From Lojkania enalia (Eukaryota > Ascomycota > Dothideomycetes > Pleosporales), in NCBI GenBank assembly GCA_010094045.1, contig ML986889.1, positions 1 through 22,254 of the forward strand: a DNA stretch of 22,254 nucleotides, written 5' to 3'. Numbering within the stretch: the stretch's first letter is position 1; each line of letters opens with the position of its first letter. The notes under the pieces are model-generated. The model saw nothing but the letters and a program-made list of their open reading frames with translations, did no database searches and had not been told where the DNA came from. Positions 19,365 to 22,254 of this stretch are shown piece by piece. The translations under genes and the position numbers were made by a program.

Positions 19365-20754
19365 TTCTTAAATATTAGTACTATAAATCTTCTTAAAGAG
19401 CTAAGAGTCTATAGATACTTTAGTAGCTATATATAAAGATCCCTCGCTATATAATACTATACTACTATACTAAATATACTTTCTTTTATATGTTTTACGC
19501 TTAGTTATTTCTTCTAATTACCTTTTAAGTTTAGAGTTGTAAGTTTAAAGAAGTATATTCTAATATAGTATTAACTTAACACCTTTTATAAACTGTAAGA
19601 ATTCTTCTTATACCTCTTTTAGTAATTATATAAAGGACTTTTATATAAGTATTAATTATAACCTAAATTTATATATATTATTTAGAGTTTTAAACTACTA
19701 AGAATCTTCTTATAAAAGTAGTTCTAGTAGAATATATAATTATATATTAAGGCGATCTAATATAACCTATACGTTTAGAAGAATAATTCTTATTATTTTA
19801 AAGGTTTTTCGATAGTTCTTATATATAAATATATTAAAAAACGCGTTCGTAAAAGTTAGAAAAAAGCCTTCTTTATTAATATAGTAGATATATTAGCACG
19901 CTAAGTTTTATATATACTGCGAGTACTTTAGTTTTAATAGTAAGAAGGAAACTATATTAAGAAGCTAAAGTATATATAATAAATAAGAAGGTATATAAAG
20001 CGTTAGAATCTTTTATATAAGGTAGTAATCTTTAAATTTCTAGTTAAGGTAGCTTTTATAGCCGTCTAAAATAAGTAGCTTATATAACCCTATCTAACGC
20101 ATCTTTATATACTTATTAAAATACTTTAGCTACTTAAAACTAAGCGTATTATTTATCTAGCTATATAAGAGTAGGCTTTATATAATATTCTAAACCTATA
20201 ACAACTTTTATAGTACTAATAATATCTATCTAAAAGCCTATCTTATTAAAGTTATAGATATTACTATTATATATACTATATTTTACAATTATATCCTATA
20301 CGAGCTTAAACTATATATTAATAACCTCTAGATTCTCTTATTTTATTCTTTAATAATCTTTTACTTAATTAAAGGCTATTTTAAACTTATTTATACGTAC
20401 TATAAATTATTTAAGCTAATTCTTTCTTATAGATATTCTACTATATACGCCTAATAGTTTATCTACCATATCTACTACTTTATATAGCTGGGGCGTAAAT
20501 TCTTATAAATTAAGGTTAAGAATATATTATACAATTATTTGTTCTTTAGTTATTATAAGCTTCTAGTAATTTAGTTGTATATAAGAGTAAAACGCGATTC
20601 TGTAAAGTTAAGTAGAGAGTTGTTAATATTATATGTTAAAAGCTATAGTAGCGCGTTATACGCTCTTAAATTAGCCTAATTTATACGCTTATAAGGTAAG
20701 CTTAATTCTACCTTCTTATTAAATTAATAGAAGGTTATATTATAGATTTATTAT
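19365..20754 (-). pseudogene. RIP-inactivated Fot1/pogo family transposase
   Basis: DDE transposase of the pogo/Fot1 branch (HTH_psq, CENPB-type HTH and DDE_1 in living relatives). Read on the minus strand, an ATA ATA pair at 20754..20749 stands where ATG codons would be expected. It is followed by EGRIKLTL and a helix-turn-helix-like region, then KEQIIVQYILNLN and DMVDKLLGVYS, which match the family pattern, then the first catalytic block NFNKIGF at about 20253..20233. In relatives this block is NFDETGF, so the catalytic Asp has become Asn and Glu has become Lys. The C-terminal end (about 19,560 to 19,380) is a charged helical region (LKRQLEEITKRKTYKRK) typical of Fot1 proteins. Many TAG/TAA codons sit where Gln or Trp would be. 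The exact ends are approximate. Confidence 0.82.
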
Positions 20755-20778
20755 AGTTCGTACGTAGTATTTATAACG

Positions 20779-20831
20779 CTAAGAAAAAGTAGCCGCTTTA
20801 ATAGTTTAGCTGCTTTAATAGTAGAATACGT
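20779..20831 (-). repeat. right terminal inverted repeat with two 17-bp iterons
   Basis: Read inward on the minus strand: ACGTATTCTA, a 17-bp unit, a 15-bp partial second unit, then CTTTTTCTTAG. It is the partner of 12328..12397 and is one 17-bp unit shorter (53 versus 70 bp). Confidence 0.88.
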
Positions 20832-20833
20832 TA

Positions 20834-21333
20834 TATATATATATCTATATATTAGTTACTATTATCTATCTACTACTTTTAAATTTAATTTTTATTTTTT
20901 ATAACTATATTTTTAATAGATTTAAAATAGATATAAATAGATAACTATTTAATATTAGCTTAGAAAATAAATTAAGACTATTTTAATTATATTAAAAGAT
21001 TTAACTTATAAAATTTAGATAGTTATTATATAAATAATAGAACTATTAGAATCTAATAGTAATCTAAAGTTTCTATCTTCTTTAACTTATCTAGATAAAC
21101 TAGCTCTAATATATTATTATAAATAATAGAAAGTTTAAATAAGTCTAGAAAATAGTAAATATTTAAAACTATAATAACTACTTTTTATTACCGAGATATT
21201 ATCTATATTTTAATTATTAAGTTTAATAGTTAAATCCTCTAATTTTACTAGTAATATAAGATTAAAGCTTATATATTTAGACTAATTCTCTCTAATAAAA
21301 CTAGACTAATAACTTATATAGATAGTTACTATA
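20834..21333. other. AT-rich spacer between the two transposon clusters
   Basis: About 500 bp of almost pure A/T with TA runs and the same RIP-like composition. I see no coherent reading frame, terminal repeat or match to the neighbouring elements. It could be a remnant of an older, fully decayed element or of the original target DNA. Confidence 0.45.
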
Positions 21334-21701
21334 TATAACAGCCTCTAATTAGCTAGATGTAGGATAGGATAATAACTAAGAGTAATTATATACTATAAAG
21401 GGATTATTCTTATAGGCTTATAATAGGAGTATATAAGTAGTATATATAAAGGATATTTAAGTTAACTATAAAGAGCTATAAAGGTTAGAGTTGTAAGGTT
21501 ATTAAATATAATTTAGTTCTCTTACTATTTCTTTCTATTTAGTTACTTAGCTAACTAAGTAACTAAGTACGCTTAATTATTTAGTTAACTAAGCTACTAA
21601 ACGCGTTATATATTTTATATTAGCCTTATTCTTCTAATTATATAGAGTTTTAAATCTTAATTAGGTCTAGTATAAAGATTCCTATAGAAATATCTATAAT
21701 A
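21334..21701 (-). repeat. LTR of the second gypsy copy
   Basis: 368 bp, TATAACAGCC to CTATAATA. More altered than the other two: the terminal CTGTAATA is now CTATAATA, again a G-to-A change. Confidence 0.88.
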
Positions 21702-21797
21702 CTACTTTCCCCCTCTAAGCTCTTAGTCTAAGAGTTTTCCTATTCTAAACTAGTATATAGTAGGGTTAGTACGCTATTTTTACTAAAACTATATATA
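21334..21797 (-). mobile_element. second copy of the Ty3/gypsy element, interrupted
   Basis: A 368-bp LTR (21334..21701) aligns along its length with the two 371-bp LTRs at 12523 and 18985. It continues with 96 bp of internal sequence (21702..21797) matching 12894 to about 12989, including the purine tract and the motif CTCTTAGYCTAAGAG. The match stops abruptly at TATATA where a Fot1-like element begins, so the rest of this copy may lie beyond the window. Same orientation as the full copy (minus). Confidence 0.87.
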
Positions 21798-22254
21798 ACG
21801 TATTTTACAAGTAAGTCGCCTACCTAAATAAGTCGCCTACTTTTACTAAGAAGTTATACTCTACCTACTTATAACGCGATGCAGTAACTACCTTAACCTT
21901 AATTAATCTATTAAGAAGGTTAGATATTACTAGCTATTTTAGCTATTAATTAAGATTAAATTTAGAGTATATAAAGTATTATAACTATCTATAGCATCCC
22001 CTAAATAACGCTTAAAGACTAATATACTAGTAAACCTATAATAGCGCAGGTAAGATAATAGGTTTAAATACGGCACAAATCTACTTAGAGGTATATAGAA
22101 GTATATAGGAGTTTAGGGACCTAGGAATTCTATTAATACCTATAGGCCTTATATAAAAAGATATAGAAGAACTACTAAGCTACTTATAAGGGAGTATACA
22201 ACTATATACGGAAGGGAAAAGGGGTAGAACTAGAGGTAGAATAAGATAAGCGAA
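21798..22254 (+). mobile_element. second Fot1-like DNA transposon, left end only
   Basis: It begins ACGTATTTTAC directly after a TA (21796..21797), inside the gypsy copy. The first 53 bases have the same layout as the terminal repeat of the 12,328..20,831 element: 10 bp, a 17-bp unit (21808..21824), a 15-bp unit (21825..21839), then CTTTTACTAAG; both then continue to GTTATA. The 17-bp unit sequence itself is different (contains AAGTCGCCTA). The right end is outside the window. Confidence 0.72.
21879..22254 (+). pseudogene. N-terminal part of a Fot1/pogo-like transposase, RIP-mutated
   Basis: Starting at the ATG at 21879 the frame reads M-Q, stop, L-P, then stop-interrupted codons to an EG*ILLAILAIN block and ITIYSIP*ITLKD, the pattern of the first helix-turn-helix of pogo/Fot1 transposases. 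The other element has EGRIKLTL at the matching place. Stops sit at likely Gln/Arg/Trp codons. After about 22,045 this frame loses resemblance and a neighbouring frame (about 22,050..22,240) looks more protein-like, so an indel is possible. Partial at the window end. Confidence 0.5.

Larger units (their letters stand above)
12326..20833 (-). mobile_element. Fot1/pogo-type DNA transposon, split by an LTR retrotransposon
   Basis: Element body 12328..20831, flanked by TA dinucleotides at 12326..12327 and 20832..20833, the target duplication expected of the Tc1/mariner superfamily. Terminal inverted repeats are clear: the right end reads inward ACGTATTCTAC, and the left end ATATATTCTAC differs only by CG to TA, as RIP would cause. 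Removing the inserted retrotransposon and one 5-bp duplication (6,838 bp) leaves about 1,666 bp, a plausible size for a Fot1-like element. The transposase reads on the minus strand from the right end. The retrotransposon landed between the transposase C-terminus and the left terminal repeat. The element is dead through stops and catalytic changes. Confidence 0.85.
11900..22254. other. AT-rich, RIP-affected transposon block
   Basis: Base composition changes sharply near 11,900: TA steps dominate, CA and TG become rare, and no open frame longer than about 60 codons survives to the window end. RIP converts C to T preferentially at CpA in duplicated DNA during the sexual cycle; the mutated zinc knuckle, protease and transposase codons inside the block fit exactly that direction. 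Such blocks are usually heterochromatic in ascomycetes. Confidence 0.85.

Noticed and set aside
20834..21333. Possible third transposon between the two nests
   Set aside because: No terminal repeats, target duplication or coherent frame could be seen in the nearly pure A/T sequence.

Overview
The window looks like nuclear DNA of a filamentous ascomycete (Pezizomycotina). Introns in the left half are short and have GT...AG ends with TACTAAT- or CTGAC-like branch points. Genes are monocistronic with long spacers. The right half is an AT-saturated block in which TpA is very common and CpA/TpG are scarce, the footprint of repeat-induced point mutation (RIP). I cannot name the genus.

Gene-bearing half (1 to about 11,650), left to right: a small His/Pro/Gln-rich protein (minus, 100..477); about 2.4 kb without a credible gene; a four-repeat annexin with a long Pro/Gln/Tyr-rich N-terminus (plus, 2933..4461, one intron); a predicted secreted protein with LRR-like segments and no recognised family (plus, 5446..6774); a degenerate 20-bp tandem repeat (6971..7064); a decayed, frameshifted gene (minus, about 7106..7605); a classical short-chain dehydrogenase with two 52-nt introns (plus, 8268..9223); and, convergent with it, a 675-residue three-domain protein joining a P-loop kinase-like domain, a HAD phosphatase-like domain and a uracil-phosphoribosyltransferase-like domain (minus, 9614..11641). 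These genes share no obvious pathway; they look like ordinary neighbours, not an operon or a metabolite cluster.

Transposon half (about 11,900 to 22,254): a nest of RIP-mutated elements that can be resolved to the base. A Fot1/pogo-type DNA transposon (12,328..20,831, TA target duplications, transposase on minus) was split by a complete 6,833-bp Ty3/gypsy LTR retrotransposon (12,523..19,355, minus). The retrotransposon has two 371-bp LTRs and a perfect 5-bp target duplication, TTAAG. Further right a second copy of the same retrotransposon begins (21,334..21,797) and is itself interrupted by a second Fot1-like element (21,798 to beyond the window). Gag, zinc-knuckle, protease, reverse transcriptase, RNase H and integrase remnants can all be read on the minus strand of the full copy, with stops and residue changes of the kind RIP produces. 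Its 3' region also holds an antisense coiled-coil reading frame on the plus strand. No viral, CRISPR, tRNA or rRNA feature was recognised.

Most worth a second look: the terminal repeats of the two Fot1-like elements share one architecture (10 bp, a 17-bp unit, a second 15-bp partial unit, a pyrimidine-rich block) although the unit sequences differ; the antisense ORF in the retrotransposon; the kinase/HAD/PRTase fusion with an altered base-recognition motif; and the decayed gene at 7106..7605.
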